From: Pedobacter helvus
GTDB lineage: Bacteria > Bacteroidota > Bacteroidia > Sphingobacteriales > Sphingobacteriaceae
Assembly (NCBI RefSeq): GCF_005925325.1
Contig: NZ_SRMP01000003.1
Location: 439,210 to 503,209 of the forward strand
Length of the DNA stretch: 64,000 nucleotides
Direction of reading: 5' to 3'
The position numbers were made by a program, and so were the translations under genes. Positions 26,256 to 34,887 of the stretch are shown here, in pieces. How positions within the stretch are numbered: the stretch's first letter is position 1; every line of letters begins with the position of its first letter. Below the pieces are notes generated by a model. The model did not search any database, had not been told where the DNA came from, and saw nothing but the letters and a program-made list of their open reading frames with translations.

Positions 26256-27047
26256 TTATCTATAAATTTCGTTTAAAATTTTTGCTAAACGCACACCACC
26301 TTTTAAAAGCTGGTTATTTACCGTCGCAATCCAATCGAAGTTATAGTTATAGCTTAATTTATCATCGTTTTTAATGCCTGTTGCGTAGATTTTGTTACAT
26401 ACTTCGTAAGATTCGAAAATGCAATCTTTCAAGCTAGCTTTGTTCCACTCGGCTAGCTGTTGTGGTGTAGCAAAGTTGATAGCCTTGGTGTATTCCGTGT
26501 AGCTTAATTGCTGAAAATCGATCAATTGTTCATCCCAAACTTTATGCAAATTTGATTTTTGTCCAAACCAAGTCAAGAAGATTCTATTTCCACCTAAATC
26601 TTCTTTTCTTGCGGTGTGCATAGGTTGGTGCATATCTCCCATTAAATGCACCAATAAACGCATTGCAAATACCTTTTTATCAGCTGGAGTTTTTGGATCT
26701 TTCAACAAGGCGATCATTTCATTGGTTTTGCTGTAGATATTCGCTTCTGTAAAGCCATCCAAGAAACTGCTCAAGCCACTTTTATCCAAACCCTCTGGCA
26801 AGTTCACATAATGCCAGCTGTTCAAATATCTATAGCTCGTATCCGATTTGATGAAATCTGCCCAGTTAGCGCTCATCGCTAAAGTTTCATTCCCTAAAAT
26901 TTGCTTGATGCTTTTACGAGCGTTTGGCGTTAAATAGCTGTCAGCAATTTCGCCAACAATACGGTGGCCTAAAACGCCCCAAGCACTCGCAGCAATTGGT
27001 GCATAAATAAGAGCGAACGCCAGAACTAATCTTTTCAAAGTTTTCAT
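26256..27047 (-). CDS. Secreted S1/P1-type nuclease
   Basis: A 263-residue zinc-dependent single-strand nuclease. A signal peptide ends at SA-W, so that W23 becomes the N-terminal zinc ligand, as in P1 nuclease. Further ligands are visible: H28 (GVLGHRI), D64, H79, H134, D138, H144 and, later, H168 and D172. The HLMGDMHQPMH block is diagnostic. It probably salvages nucleotides from extracellular nucleic acid. Confidence 0.95.
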   Translation of the reverse strand: MKTLKRLVLAFALIYAPIAASAWGVLGHRIVGEIADSYLTPNARKSIKQILGNETLAMSANWADFIKSDTSYRYLNSWHYVNLPEGLDKSGLSSFLDGFTEANIYSKTNEMIALLKDPKTPADKKVFAMRLLVHLMGDMHQPMHTARKEDLGGNRIFLTWFGQKSNLHKVWDEQLIDFQQLSYTEYTKAINFATPQQLAEWNKASLKDCIFESYEVCNKIYATGIKNDDKLSYNYNFDWIATVNNQLLKGGVRLAKILNEIYR

Positions 27048-27077
27048 GATTTGTATATTTTTTGTCTTTCAGACTTT

Positions 27078-27587
27078 TTAAAGCGCCTTTTGAACGCAAG
27101 TTATTTTTTCTTTTAAATTAAGTTTTACTTCAGTTTGGTCGCTCAAATTTTCTAATTCCAATTTCTCTGCATTCCACGAGTTTACCTTAAAGCTACTAAC
27201 ATATCGGCCATTGCGATAACAGCCCGAAACTTTCTGCTTGTAATTCGACTTGGTAAAATCGCCAACTAGTATTAAGGTGTCGTTACGTACCTGATAAGTT
27301 CCTTTCGCATGTTCTTCCCAAACTCCGTTATTGAAACACTCCTCTTCGTAATAATTTACCTTAGAGTGTGTGGTAAAATCTACGTAAAACGAATCGCAAG
27401 TAAACTTAAAATGGTGCTTTACATAATTTTGCAACTGCGACTGATTAGCAATGCTATCTTGGTTCCAAACACCTTGCAAAAAGGTCTCGCCTTTTCCTTG
27501 TACATCTGGTAGACGGGAACAGGAGAAAAAAAGAAGTAAAAAGTTGAAAGTAAAAAGTGAAAAGTAAAGGCCTTTCTTATTCATCAT
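27078..27587 (-). CDS. Lipoprotein of unknown function, signal peptide encoded by a 7-nt repeat
   Basis: A 169-residue lipoprotein with a Phe/Leu-rich signal (KGLYFSLFTFNFLLLFFSC) and the lipobox before Cys at about 23. The mature part is beta-rich (HHFKFTCDSFYVDFT, GTYQVRNDTLILVGDF) with several Cys. The hydrophobic core of the signal is encoded by the heptamer array 27535-27569. A 10-bp inverted repeat brackets the start codon (27542-27551 with 27609-27618). It lies between the nuclease and fumC, same strand. No family was recognised. Confidence 0.68.
   Translation of the reverse strand: MMNKKGLYFSLFTFNFLLLFFSCSRLPDVQGKGETFLQGVWNQDSIANQSQLQNYVKHHFKFTCDSFYVDFTTHSKVNYYEEECFNNGVWEEHAKGTYQVRNDTLILVGDFTKSNYKQKVSGCYRNGRYVSSFKVNSWNAEKLELENLSDQTEVKLNLKEKITCVQKAL
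27535..27569. repeat. Heptanucleotide array inside a lipoprotein signal peptide, five units
   Basis: Five contiguous units on the plus strand: AGTAAAA, AGTTGAA, AGTAAAA, AGTGAAA, AGTAAAG. An inverted set of three units (AACTTTT, AACTTTC, AACTATA) lies at 27601-27621 on the other side of the start codon. Confidence 0.75.
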
Positions 27588-27626
27588 TGCTTAAACATTA
27601 AACTTTTAACTTTCAACTATAAAAAC

Positions 27627-29024
27627 CTATTTCAAGCTACCAACCATATCCTCTGGTTTCACCCAAGCAGTAAATTGCTCGTCGGTTAATAAACCAGTTT
27701 CAATAGCAGCCTCTCTTAATGTTTTATTTTCTTTATGTGCTTTTTTAGCAATTTTAGCAGCATTTTCGTAACCAATGTGCGGGTTCAAAGCAGTCACCAA
27801 CATCAATGAGTTTTCCATGTGCTGTTGAATAACCGGACGGTTTGGTTCAATGCCCTCAGCACATTTATCATTAAAAGAAACGCAAGCATCACCGATTAGA
27901 CGGCCACTTTGCAACACGTTAGCTGCAATTACAGGTTTAAAAACGTTCAACTCGAAATGACCGTTGCTAGCACCAATGCTCACCGCCACATCGTTACCCA
28001 TTACCTGTGCACAAACCATCGTCAATGCTTCTGGTTGTGTAGGGTTTACTTTTCCTGGCATAATAGATGAACCCGGTTCGTTATCAGGGATGATGATTTC
28101 GCCAATACCACAACGAGGGCCAGAACTTAACATACGGATATCGTTAGCCACTTTCATTAACGAAACAGCTACTCTTTTGTAAGCGCCCGAAAGCTCAACC
28201 ATTGCATCGTGAGCCGCTAAAGCCTCGAATTTGTTAGGTGCAGTTACGAAAGGCAAGCCAGTTAAATCAGCAATTTTTTGAGCTACCAAAACATCGTAAC
28301 CTGCAGGTGTATTTAAACCAGTACCTACAGCAGTACCACCAAGAGCCAATTCTTTAATCATCTCTAAAGCATTGTTGATGGCTCTTAAACCATTGTCAAT
28401 TTGCTGTACGTAACCAGAAAATTCTTGTTTTAAAGTCAACGGTGTAGCATCCATAAAGTGCGTACGCCCCGTTTTTACGATATCACCCCAGCTTTCAGCT
28501 TTGCTAGCTAAAGTGTTTCTCAATTTTTGTAAACCTGGAATAGTTACCTCAACCGCTTGTTTGTAAGCCGCAATGTGCATTGCAGTTGGGTAAGTATCGT
28601 TTGATGATTGCGATTTATTTACATCATCATTTGGGTGCAACGATTTTTGCTCATCTAACAAATTACCACCACCAATTACATGACCACGGTTAGCAATTAC
28701 CTCGTTACCATTCATGTTGCTTTGCGTACCCGAACCAGTTTGCCAAATTACCAACGGAAATTGGTCGTCTAATTGACCCGCAATTACCTCATCACAAGCT
28801 TTGGCAATTAAATCTGTTTTATCTTTAGAAAGTACACCTAATTCATTATTCGCTAAAGCAGCAGCTTTTTTTAAGTAGCCAAAAGCGTGGATAATTTCTT
28901 TAGGCATCGATGCCTCTGGTCCAATTTTGAAATTGTTTCTAGAGCGTTCAGTTTGCGCTCCCCAATATTTGTCGGCAGGTACTTGTACCTCACCCATGGT
29001 ATCGTGTTCTATTCTAAAACTCAT
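27627..29024 (-). CDS. fumC: Class II fumarate hydratase
   Basis: Interconverts fumarate and malate in the TCA cycle. The 465-residue enzyme has the family signature [11 protein letters not shown], plus [14 protein letters not shown] ([10 protein letters not shown]), SSNDTYPT and [10 protein letters not shown] active-site segments. It belongs to the oxygen-stable, iron-free class. A good promoter lies just upstream with a leader of roughly 20 nt. Confidence 0.98.
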   Translation of the reverse strand: MSFRIEHDTMGEVQVPADKYWGAQTERSRNNFKIGPEASMPKEIIHAFGYLKKAAALANNELGVLSKDKTDLIAKACDEVIAGQLDDQFPLVIWQTGSGTQSNMNGNEVIANRGHVIGGGNLLDEQKSLHPNDDVNKSQSSNDTYPTAMHIAAYKQAVEVTIPGLQKLRNTLASKAESWGDIVKTGRTHFMDATPLTLKQEFSGYVQQIDNGLRAINNALEMIKELALGGTAVGTGLNTPAGYDVLVAQKIADLTGLPFVTAPNKFEALAAHDAMVELSGAYKRVAVSLMKVANDIRMLSSGPRCGIGEIIIPDNEPGSSIMPGKVNPTQPEALTMVCAQVMGNDVAVSIGASNGHFELNVFKPVIAANVLQSGRLIGDACVSFNDKCAEGIEPNRPVIQQHMENSLMLVTALNPHIGYENAAKIAKKAHKENKTLREAAIETGLLTDEQFTAWVKPEDMVGSLK

Positions 29025-29047
29025 GGTATTTGAAAATTATTTTTGTC

Positions 29048-29078
29048 CAAATTTAACCTTTTTGCCCCTTAAAGGAAA
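29048..29078 (-). promoter_or_regulatory. fumC promoter
   Basis: The minus strand has TTTC, exactly 19 nt, then TAAATTTG. This matches TTTG-N19-TAnnTTTG with one mismatch in the -33 box. Confidence 0.6.
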
Positions 29079-29119
29079 TTTATTTAGAAACGTTACATAA
29101 ACATTAGAAAAACATTGGA

Positions 29120-29302
29120 AGTGGTGCTTCGGGTAGTTCAGTCCCGCTGTTCGTTATAATCTTTTTTGTGTTCGGTCTGCCGTCATTTCGAACGCATGTG
29201 AGAAATCTGTTTTGATGATGCACTTAACTCAAATACACCACACAAAAGTATTACCACTTCCATCGGGTTTAATCAACACCAACCTGTACAACTAGGAGCT
29301 CC
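29120..29302 (+). repeat. Dispersed element, copy B (mosaic)
   Basis: It carries both cores of the element: GTCCCGCTGTTCGTTATAAT (29141-29160) and CTTCCATCGGGTTTAA continuing to ACCTGTAC (29254-29290). Between them is a GTCATTTCGAACGCATGTGA segment resembling another common Bacteroidota filler. No gene lies in 29025-29527. Confidence 0.65.
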
Positions 29303-29309
29303 CGGTGGC

Positions 29310-29392
29310 GAAAATCTCTGCGTTCTTTGCGATTTCTTCGTTCTTCTTTGCGGTAACTTTTTTTTTAAACGCAATCCCGTACGTACGGGATT
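29310..29392. repeat. Periodic T-rich filler and a perfect 20-bp palindrome
   Basis: 29310-29355 repeats CTTTGCG-like words at multiples of 7 nt. It is followed by the perfect palindrome AATCCCGTACGTACGGGATT at 29373-29392. Neither has a T-tract typical of a terminator. It precedes the lytS-type gene. Confidence 0.5.
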
Positions 29393-29527
29393 AAAGGTAC
29401 GCGAAACACGTAAATCCGAATCCTGCTTAAAACAACACCTTTACTAATTCCAACACGGCCATTCCTGTTTTAAGGTTTTAGATTTATTTAACTTGCCACA
29501 AGTTTGAGGAAATTAAAACTCAACATT

Positions 29528-31126
29528 ATGAAAAAGATAATCTTCACATTGCTCGCCTTTGTCATTTCGTTTGCTACAGTAAGCGCACAAAAAGGTATCG
29601 ATTTTAATCATATATATGCTGCTGGTGGCAAACTACAAATGTTTATAGATAGTGCAGCAAAAAATGTGCATTATTCAATGGTGCACCCCAACCTGCCTAA
29701 TACCTTTTTTAATTATATGCCTGATGTCAACAACATAAGCATTCGAATTAATTTTAGGAAGAATATTAAGGTTTCAAATTTTCGCTATACTATTCTGGTT
29801 GATGAAAAGCCAGTGTTAGTAAATCAGCCCATTAATGAAAAAAAGTTAGAAGACACACATGCCGACGGAGATGAAGAGGTATTCAGTTCTACAAGTTTGG
29901 GTACTTTCCCTGTTAAAGGAAAAGTGATCACCGTGTTAGTGTACAGCTTAGAAAAACCTCAAGATATTGACAAATCTGTGTTCTATGGCAAATCTGTGCC
30001 AAAAGCAGAAATTAAAGGATTTTCAAAGCTTTTTAAAATAGAAAAAGGTTTTGACTACAGTTGGGTAAAAGAGCCCAAAGAGCGTACAAATTTTACTTTC
30101 TCTAATAACGATTTGGAATTAACGCTGATCAAAGACAGATCAGATATTGATTATGTATATACGACTACGATTAGAAGTAAACAAACTGATGAAATAGTTT
30201 TCGAATCGACTACTTGGCAATATGGCGGTGCTGTCGAAGAACATCATTTCTTACCTTTTTTAAATATAGATAAGAACATTTTCAAAAAATCAGGTGATTA
30301 TGAAATCATTATTCAGCCATATTCAAAGTGGAAAATTTCTGCAAAAGATCGAGAAGCATCTACAGTTAGACATACACTTTCTATTACCTTAGAAGAAGAG
30401 AATTATACCAAGAGAGAGCTTCTTTTATTCGGTGTCGCTACGCCGTTCACTCTTTGTTTAGTGCTTCTACTTGTTACCTATCTTATCAAAAGAAAAAATA
30501 AAAAGAAACTTGTGGAGCAAGAAAAGCAGACAAACATTGCCAAACTCCAACTTAATTCTATTCGCTCTCAATTAAACCCTCATTTTCTTTTTAACGCACT
30601 CTCAGGCATTCAAAACTTGATGAACAAAAACGAAATAGACAATGCCAATAAATACCTATCTAAGTTTGCTCGTTTAACCCGTAACGTACTAGATGATAAA
30701 GAACTGATTAGCTTAGCTCAAGAAAAGGCTTTGTTAGATGATTACCTACAAATGGAACAATTACGCTTCGGCTTTAATTATGAAATTAACGCTGTTGAAA
30801 ACCTTGATCTAGATAACATCGAAATACCGAGTATGCTGCTGCAACCTTTTGTAGAAAATGCAGTAAAACATGGCACATCGCAAAAAGCTGTCGACGGACA
30901 AATTATAATTTCATTTAATAAGCAGGCTAATGATTTAGTATTAACGGTTAGCGATAATGGGAATGGCTTTGATACCAATATAAAATACAATGGCTTAGGG
31001 CTCCAATTAAGTGATGGTAGAATAGCATTGTTAAATAGTATTTATAAAGAAAATCGCTTTATTTTAGAAAAGCAATCAAGTAGTAAAGGAACTTATATTA
31101 GTTTAACTTTAACGGATTGGCTATAA
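29528..31126 (+). CDS. LytS/YehU-type sensor histidine kinase
   Basis: A 532-residue membrane sensor of the His_kinase (PF06580) class. The start is the ATG at 29528, giving a signal peptide ending VSAQ; a TTG at 29504 would precede it. A large periplasmic region (about 25-295) comes before one membrane helix (LLLFGVATPFTLCLVLLLVT). The cytoplasmic part follows: LNPHFLFNAL with the phosphorylated His, then an ATPase with NAVKHGTS and DNGNGFD. It pairs with the LytTR regulator encoded 4 nt downstream. Confidence 0.93.
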   Translation: MKKIIFTLLAFVISFATVSAQKGIDFNHIYAAGGKLQMFIDSAAKNVHYSMVHPNLPNTFFNYMPDVNNISIRINFRKNIKVSNFRYTILVDEKPVLVNQPINEKKLEDTHADGDEEVFSSTSLGTFPVKGKVITVLVYSLEKPQDIDKSVFYGKSVPKAEIKGFSKLFKIEKGFDYSWVKEPKERTNFTFSNNDLELTLIKDRSDIDYVYTTTIRSKQTDEIVFESTTWQYGGAVEEHHFLPFLNIDKNIFKKSGDYEIIIQPYSKWKISAKDREASTVRHTLSITLEEENYTKRELLLFGVATPFTLCLVLLLVTYLIKRKNKKKLVEQEKQTNIAKLQLNSIRSQLNPHFLFNALSGIQNLMNKNEIDNANKYLSKFARLTRNVLDDKELISLAQEKALLDDYLQMEQLRFGFNYEINAVENLDLDNIEIPSMLLQPFVENAVKHGTSQKAVDGQIIISFNKQANDLVLTVSDNGNGFDTNIKYNGLGLQLSDGRIALLNSIYKENRFILEKQSSSKGTYISLTLTDWL

Positions 31127-31130
31127 AAAC

Positions 31131-31877
31131 ATGAAGGCAATTTTAATAGACGACGAAATTTCCAACTTAGAAAACCTACGGGCTTTGCTAGAAAAGCATT
31201 GTCCGCAGGTTAATATTTTAGCGACAGCGCAAAACGTAGCTGATGCTGTTAATGCTATTGAAAAGCACTTGCCTGATTTGATTTTTCTGGATATTCAAAT
31301 GGGGGAGCAAACAGGTTTTGATGTATTGAACCTCCTTCCAAAACGGAATTTCGAAGTGATTTTTGTAACTGCTTACGATCAATACGGCATACAAGCGGTA
31401 AAATTTGCTGCTTTAGATTATCTGTTAAAGCCTGTAGACATTGATGAATTAAAAACTGCAGTAAGTAAAGTTGATCGGAAATTGGCTGCACAATCGCAAA
31501 ATTCGCAGCTCGATTTTTTGTTGCAGCAGTTGAAAAGACCTGAAGCAGCTACAAGTAAAATTGCATTGCCCATGCAAAGCGAAATCAGATACATTGCTTT
31601 ATCGGAAATTATTCGATGCGAGGCTGATAATACTTATACTTTTTTCTTTTTGGCTAATAACGAAAGATTTTTAGTTTCTAAATCTTTAAAAGAGTATGCC
31701 GACTTATTAAAGCCCAATGGCTTTCTAAGAACACACCAGAGCCATTTGGTAAATCCGAAGTTTGTAAAGAGTTGGCTTAAAGAAGATGGAGGTATTTTGC
31801 TTTTAACTTCTGGTGAGAAAATTCCCATTTCTAAGCCAAACAAGGAAATGGTAAAGCAGGCCTTGCAGCAATTATAG
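31131..31877 (+). CDS. LytTR-family response regulator
   Basis: A 248-residue regulator. The receiver domain has acidic D8/D9, the phospho-acceptor Asp in LIFLDIQMG (about 55) and Lys in LLKPVD. The C-terminal LytTR DNA-binding domain spans about 145-245 (IRCEADNTYTFFF, FLRTHQSHLVNP). It is the partner of the upstream kinase. LytTR regulators bind direct repeats near target promoters; none was identified. Confidence 0.95.
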   Translation: MKAILIDDEISNLENLRALLEKHCPQVNILATAQNVADAVNAIEKHLPDLIFLDIQMGEQTGFDVLNLLPKRNFEVIFVTAYDQYGIQAVKFAALDYLLKPVDIDELKTAVSKVDRKLAAQSQNSQLDFLLQQLKRPEAATSKIALPMQSEIRYIALSEIIRCEADNTYTFFFLANNERFLVSKSLKEYADLLKPNGFLRTHQSHLVNPKFVKSWLKEDGGILLLTSGEKIPISKPNKEMVKQALQQL

Positions 31878-31906
31878 GCAAAGTCTATTGATTAATACTT
31901 TCGTTA

Positions 31907-31956
31907 GCGAGGATGCCAACAAGTGAGGAATGATCTGCCGGCGTTGGTGTCCTCGC
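31907..31956. repeat. 14-bp inverted repeat after the LytTR gene
   Basis: GCGAGGATGCCAAC (31907-31920) pairs fully with GTTGGTGTCCTCGC (31943-31956), counting two G-T pairs, around a 22-nt loop. No T-tract follows. It begins 30 nt past the regulator stop. Confidence 0.65.
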
Positions 31957-31990
31957 CAATGTGTGACTAAAGAAGGTTGGCATTTTTTCA

Positions 31991-32190
31991 GTTTAGCAAG
32001 CACAGGCTTTTCAATCCTAAACCTGATTGCAGTGGAAACCCTCTTTACATCGGAAAATCTTACAGGTTTGCGCTATGACCTATGCAGGCAAAACCTGCAA
32101 GGTTTAGCGCACAGGGGAACAAAAGGTTGTAACGAAAAGCGGGACCATCCAAAAAGACCCACAGCGGCATTGCTTTTCAAAAAAAGACAA
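31991..32190 (-). repeat. Dispersed element, copy C (inverted orientation)
   Basis: Read on the minus strand it has GGTCCCGCTTTTCGTTACAA (near 32127-32146) and then CACTGCAATCAGGTTTAGGA with GCCTGTGC (31991-32040). These are the same two cores, in the same order, as copy B. A nested hairpin TGCAGG/CCTGCA with a 5-nt loop (around 32082-32098) lies between them. This accounts for most of the gene-free gap 31878-32287. Confidence 0.6.
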
Positions 32191-32287
32191 TTTGATTTGG
32201 CGCAAAAACAATGTTTAAAACTCTTTTGCCGTTATCTTTTCAAGATTATGTAATTTTCCAGCTTTTATAACCACGTTGCACACACCA

Positions 32288-33523
32288 ATGAGATTTAGAA
32301 TACTACTAACCGCTATAACCTTATCCATATTTTCATTAAATGCTTGCACAAGCAAGGAAGAAAAAGAAAAAAAAGTTGCCGAAGACAAGAAAGTTAGAAA
32401 ACCGGAAGATGATAAAGCAGATAGCCTGTTATTAGTTTACGACAAAAACAAAGAAGATAAGTGGATCGCTGATTTCATCAATAATCTTCATAAAAAATAC
32501 AATTTCAACGGCAACGTATTGGTTGCTAAAAAAGGTAAAATCCTGTATCAAGGAGCCAAGGGCTGGGCAGATTACCTGCATCGCGATAGCTTAAAAATCA
32601 ATTCAGAGTTTGAATTAGCTTCTATCACCAAAACTTTTACCGGAACGGCAATAATGCAACTGGTAGAAGCCGGCAAATTAAACCTTGACGATAACGTTAA
32701 AAAATTCTATCCTAACTTCCCCTACGATAGCATTACAGTTAGACTTTTACTGCCACACCGCAGTGGCATGATGAACTATGTTTACTTTATCGACGATATT
32801 TGGCGCAAGGAAAAACGCAACATGAAAAAAGGTGTGACCAATCAGGAGGTAATGCAAGTAATTGCAGATAAAAAGCCAAATCCGTATACTAAACCAGATC
32901 GTGTTTTCCATTACAACAACTCTAATTACATGGTATTGGGGGCAATTATTGAGAAGGTTACTGGCATGCGTTATTCGCAATACATGATGGAACACGTTTT
33001 TAAACCTGCCGGGATGAAGCACACACATGTTTATTCTAAGGCCGAATACGAAAAAATTCCGGTAGATGTAGTTGGACATGACCGTAACAGCTTTAAATAT
33101 TCTGTAGTTCAAAACTTTTTGGATGGCCCGGTTGGTGATAAAGGGATTTACAGTACCATCCATGATTTGGTGTTGTTTGATAAATATTTACGTAATGAGC
33201 GTTTACTTAAAAATTCTAGCTTAGATTCTGCCTACGTGGGTCGCAACAAGCCAATTAAAGGACATTTTAACTATGGTTACGGTTGGCGCTTATTTGAAGA
33301 TAAAGGAAAAGCGAAAGTTGCCTACCATACAGGTTGGTGGCATGGTTTCCGTCATATCTATGTTCGGGATTTAGATAAAGACATCATCGTTATCTTTTTG
33401 GGAAATGTAACCAACGGCAGTTTAATGCAGTTAGACGAATTATATAAATACCTGAAGATGCCAATCATCCGCAAAGGCGCTTATACTGGTGCTGGCGCTG
33501 CTCCTGGAACAGATGAGGACTAG
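32288..33523 (+). CDS. Serine hydrolase of the beta-lactamase/penicillin-binding-protein class C family
   Basis: A 411-residue lipoprotein. The start is the ATG at 32288, giving a signal ending SLNAC; a TTG at 32276 would add four residues. Active-site motifs are present: SxxK as SITK (S112, K115), YxN as YNN in VFHYNNSN, and the third motif as HTG in YHTGWWHG. The family includes esterases, D-aminopeptidases and class C beta-lactamases. With a charged Lys-rich linker after the Cys, it is probably an outer-membrane-anchored periplasmic hydrolase. The substrate is unknown. Confidence 0.9.
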   Translation: MRFRILLTAITLSIFSLNACTSKEEKEKKVAEDKKVRKPEDDKADSLLLVYDKNKEDKWIADFINNLHKKYNFNGNVLVAKKGKILYQGAKGWADYLHRDSLKINSEFELASITKTFTGTAIMQLVEAGKLNLDDNVKKFYPNFPYDSITVRLLLPHRSGMMNYVYFIDDIWRKEKRNMKKGVTNQEVMQVIADKKPNPYTKPDRVFHYNNSNYMVLGAIIEKVTGMRYSQYMMEHVFKPAGMKHTHVYSKAEYEKIPVDVVGHDRNSFKYSVVQNFLDGPVGDKGIYSTIHDLVLFDKYLRNERLLKNSSLDSAYVGRNKPIKGHFNYGYGWRLFEDKGKAKVAYHTGWWHGFRHIYVRDLDKDIIVIFLGNVTNGSLMQLDELYKYLKMPIIRKGAYTGAGAAPGTDED

Positions 33524-33575
33524 AACTGTTAAATTAGGAGTATCATAACTTCCGAACAAAATTCATTATAAATAA

Positions 33576-33607
33576 AAAGCGGGGCTATCTTATCGATGCC
33601 CCGCTTT
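33576..33607. terminator. Bidirectional terminator between the serine hydrolase gene and sod
   Basis: AAAGCGGGGC pairs with GCCCCGCTTT over 10 bp with a 12-nt loop. It lies between two convergent genes and is A/T-flanked on both sides. Confidence 0.8.
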
Positions 33608-33643
33608 ATATATTTACCTTTTTTTAAAGGCTATTAACACTTC

Positions 33644-34252
33644 TTACAAAGCTTTTTTGTAACGCTCAGCAACTGCATCCCAGTTTACTACGTTCCAAAT
33701 TGCCGCTAAATAATCAGGGCGTTTGTTTTGATATTTTAAGTAATAAGCGTGCTCCCAAACGTCGATACCGAAGATAGGCGTACCCTTTACTTCAGCGATA
33801 TCCATTAACGGGTTGTCTTGATTTGGCGTAGAAGAAACTACTAATTTTTTATCTGCGCCTACAGAAAGCCAAGCCCAACCAGAACCGAAACGAGTTGCAC
33901 CAGCATCTTGAATTTTAGTTTTGAATTCTGCGAAAGAACCGAAAGCTTCGTTGATCGCTTTAGCTAAATCGCCAGTTGGCTCGCCACCTTTATTTGGGCC
34001 TAAAACTGTCCAGAACAAAGAGTGGTTATAGTGACCACCACCGTTGTTGCGTACTGCAGCTGGATATTTAGAGATGTTTTTAACGATATCTTCGATGCTG
34101 TTGTTAGCCTCTGGTTTACCTTCTAAAGCTTTGTTTAAGTTGGTAACATAAGCTTGATGGTGTTTGCCATGGTGAATTTCCATGGTCGCTTTGTCGATAT
34201 GTGGTTCTAATGCGTCTGTTGCGTATGCTAACGCAGGTAATTCAAATGCCAT
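33644..34252 (-). CDS. Superoxide dismutase (Mn/Fe type)
   Basis: Dismutates superoxide in the cytoplasm. The 202-residue enzyme has metal ligands H27, H77 ([11 protein letters not shown]), D164 and H168 (DVWEHAYY). G73 and Q145 (TPNQDNP) are the positions usually seen in manganese enzymes, so Mn or cambialistic use is more likely than strict Fe. No signal peptide. The promoter region carries an inverted repeat across the -7 box (34284-34308), suggesting regulation. Confidence 0.95.
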   Translation of the reverse strand: MAFELPALAYATDALEPHIDKATMEIHHGKHHQAYVTNLNKALEGKPEANNSIEDIVKNISKYPAAVRNNGGGHYNHSLFWTVLGPNKGGEPTGDLAKAINEAFGSFAEFKTKIQDAGATRFGSGWAWLSVGADKKLVVSSTPNQDNPLMDIAEVKGTPIFGIDVWEHAYYLKYQNKRPDYLAAIWNVVNWDAVAERYKKAL

Positions 34253-34283
34253 AATGTATATGATTAAGGGTTATTTAAAATGT

Positions 34284-34308
34284 TATCTCTACAAATATAA
34301 CAGAGATA
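34284..34308 (-). promoter_or_regulatory. sod promoter box inside a 7-11-7 inverted repeat
   Basis: TATATTTG (minus, 34299-34292) matches TAnnTTTG. It is enclosed by TATCTCT (34284-34290) and AGAGATA (34302-34308), a perfect inverted repeat well placed to be a repressor site. The leader would be about 35 nt. Confidence 0.5.
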
Positions 34309-34338
34309 GGTTAAGTTTTATTCAATTGTTTGTCAACT

Positions 34339-34812
34339 TTATTTACGTTTATTGATAAAAAATGCCGACATCAAGCTTCCGCACTCTTCGGCCAGAACAC
34401 CTCCAGTTAACAACGTTTTGGGGTGTAAAAGGTTTTGTCCTATTTTGGTAAAGCCGCGTTTTTCTTCTTTGGCGCCGTAAACTACCCTGCTAATTTGTGT
34501 CCAGTAGCTGGCTCCCGCACACATTACGCAAGGTTCGATGGTGACGTACAAGGTACAGTCTTTTAAATATTTGCCACCGAGGGTTTGTGCTGCCGCAGTA
34601 AAGGCCTGCATTTCTGCATGGGCGGTTACATCGTTCAGTTGCTCGGTGAGGTTGTAGCCTCTGCCAATTACTTTTCCCTTACATACTACAATAGCACCAA
34701 TGGGAATTTCTTCTGCATCGTAGGCTTTTTTCGCTTCGTTTAAAGCCAAACGCATGTAATGTTCGTCTTCTTGTTGCGGATTCGCGTTTTCTTCGAAATT
34801 ATAGAAAGACAT
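34339..34812 (-). CDS. tadA: tRNA adenosine deaminase-like nucleoside deaminase
   Basis: A 157-residue zinc deaminase. The zinc site is H65-A-E67 plus PCVMC with C95 and C98. The surrounding VTAHAEMQAF and TIEPCVMCAGA match TadA, which converts A34 to inosine in tRNA-Arg(ACG). Guanine deaminase-like relatives share these motifs, so the substrate is assigned by overall similarity. It lies in a co-directional set with sod and the CsaA-like gene. Confidence 0.88.
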   Translation of the reverse strand: MSFYNFEENANPQQEDEHYMRLALNEAKKAYDAEEIPIGAIVVCKGKVIGRGYNLTEQLNDVTAHAEMQAFTAAAQTLGGKYLKDCTLYVTIEPCVMCAGASYWTQISRVVYGAKEEKRGFTKIGQNLLHPKTLLTGGVLAEECGSLMSAFFINKRK

Positions 34813-34817
34813 TTGGG

Positions 34818-34849
34818 TTAATCGTTTAATTGCAGGAATTGGTTAATTG
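34818..34849. repeat. Degenerate 8-nt array, four units
   Basis: Contiguous units TTAATCGT, TTAATTGC, AGGAATTG, GTTAATTG lie just upstream of the tadA start. It has the same 8-nt period as 4687-4718. Confidence 0.5.
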
Positions 34850-34887
34850 TGCACCTATCATCGGACTTGCGGGCTGAAAACTTCCGA

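Noticed and set aside
31930..32253. 107-codon plus-strand ORF
   Set aside because: It lies wholly in the inverted repeat and dispersed element C, with odd composition (Cys/Arg-rich) and no family features.
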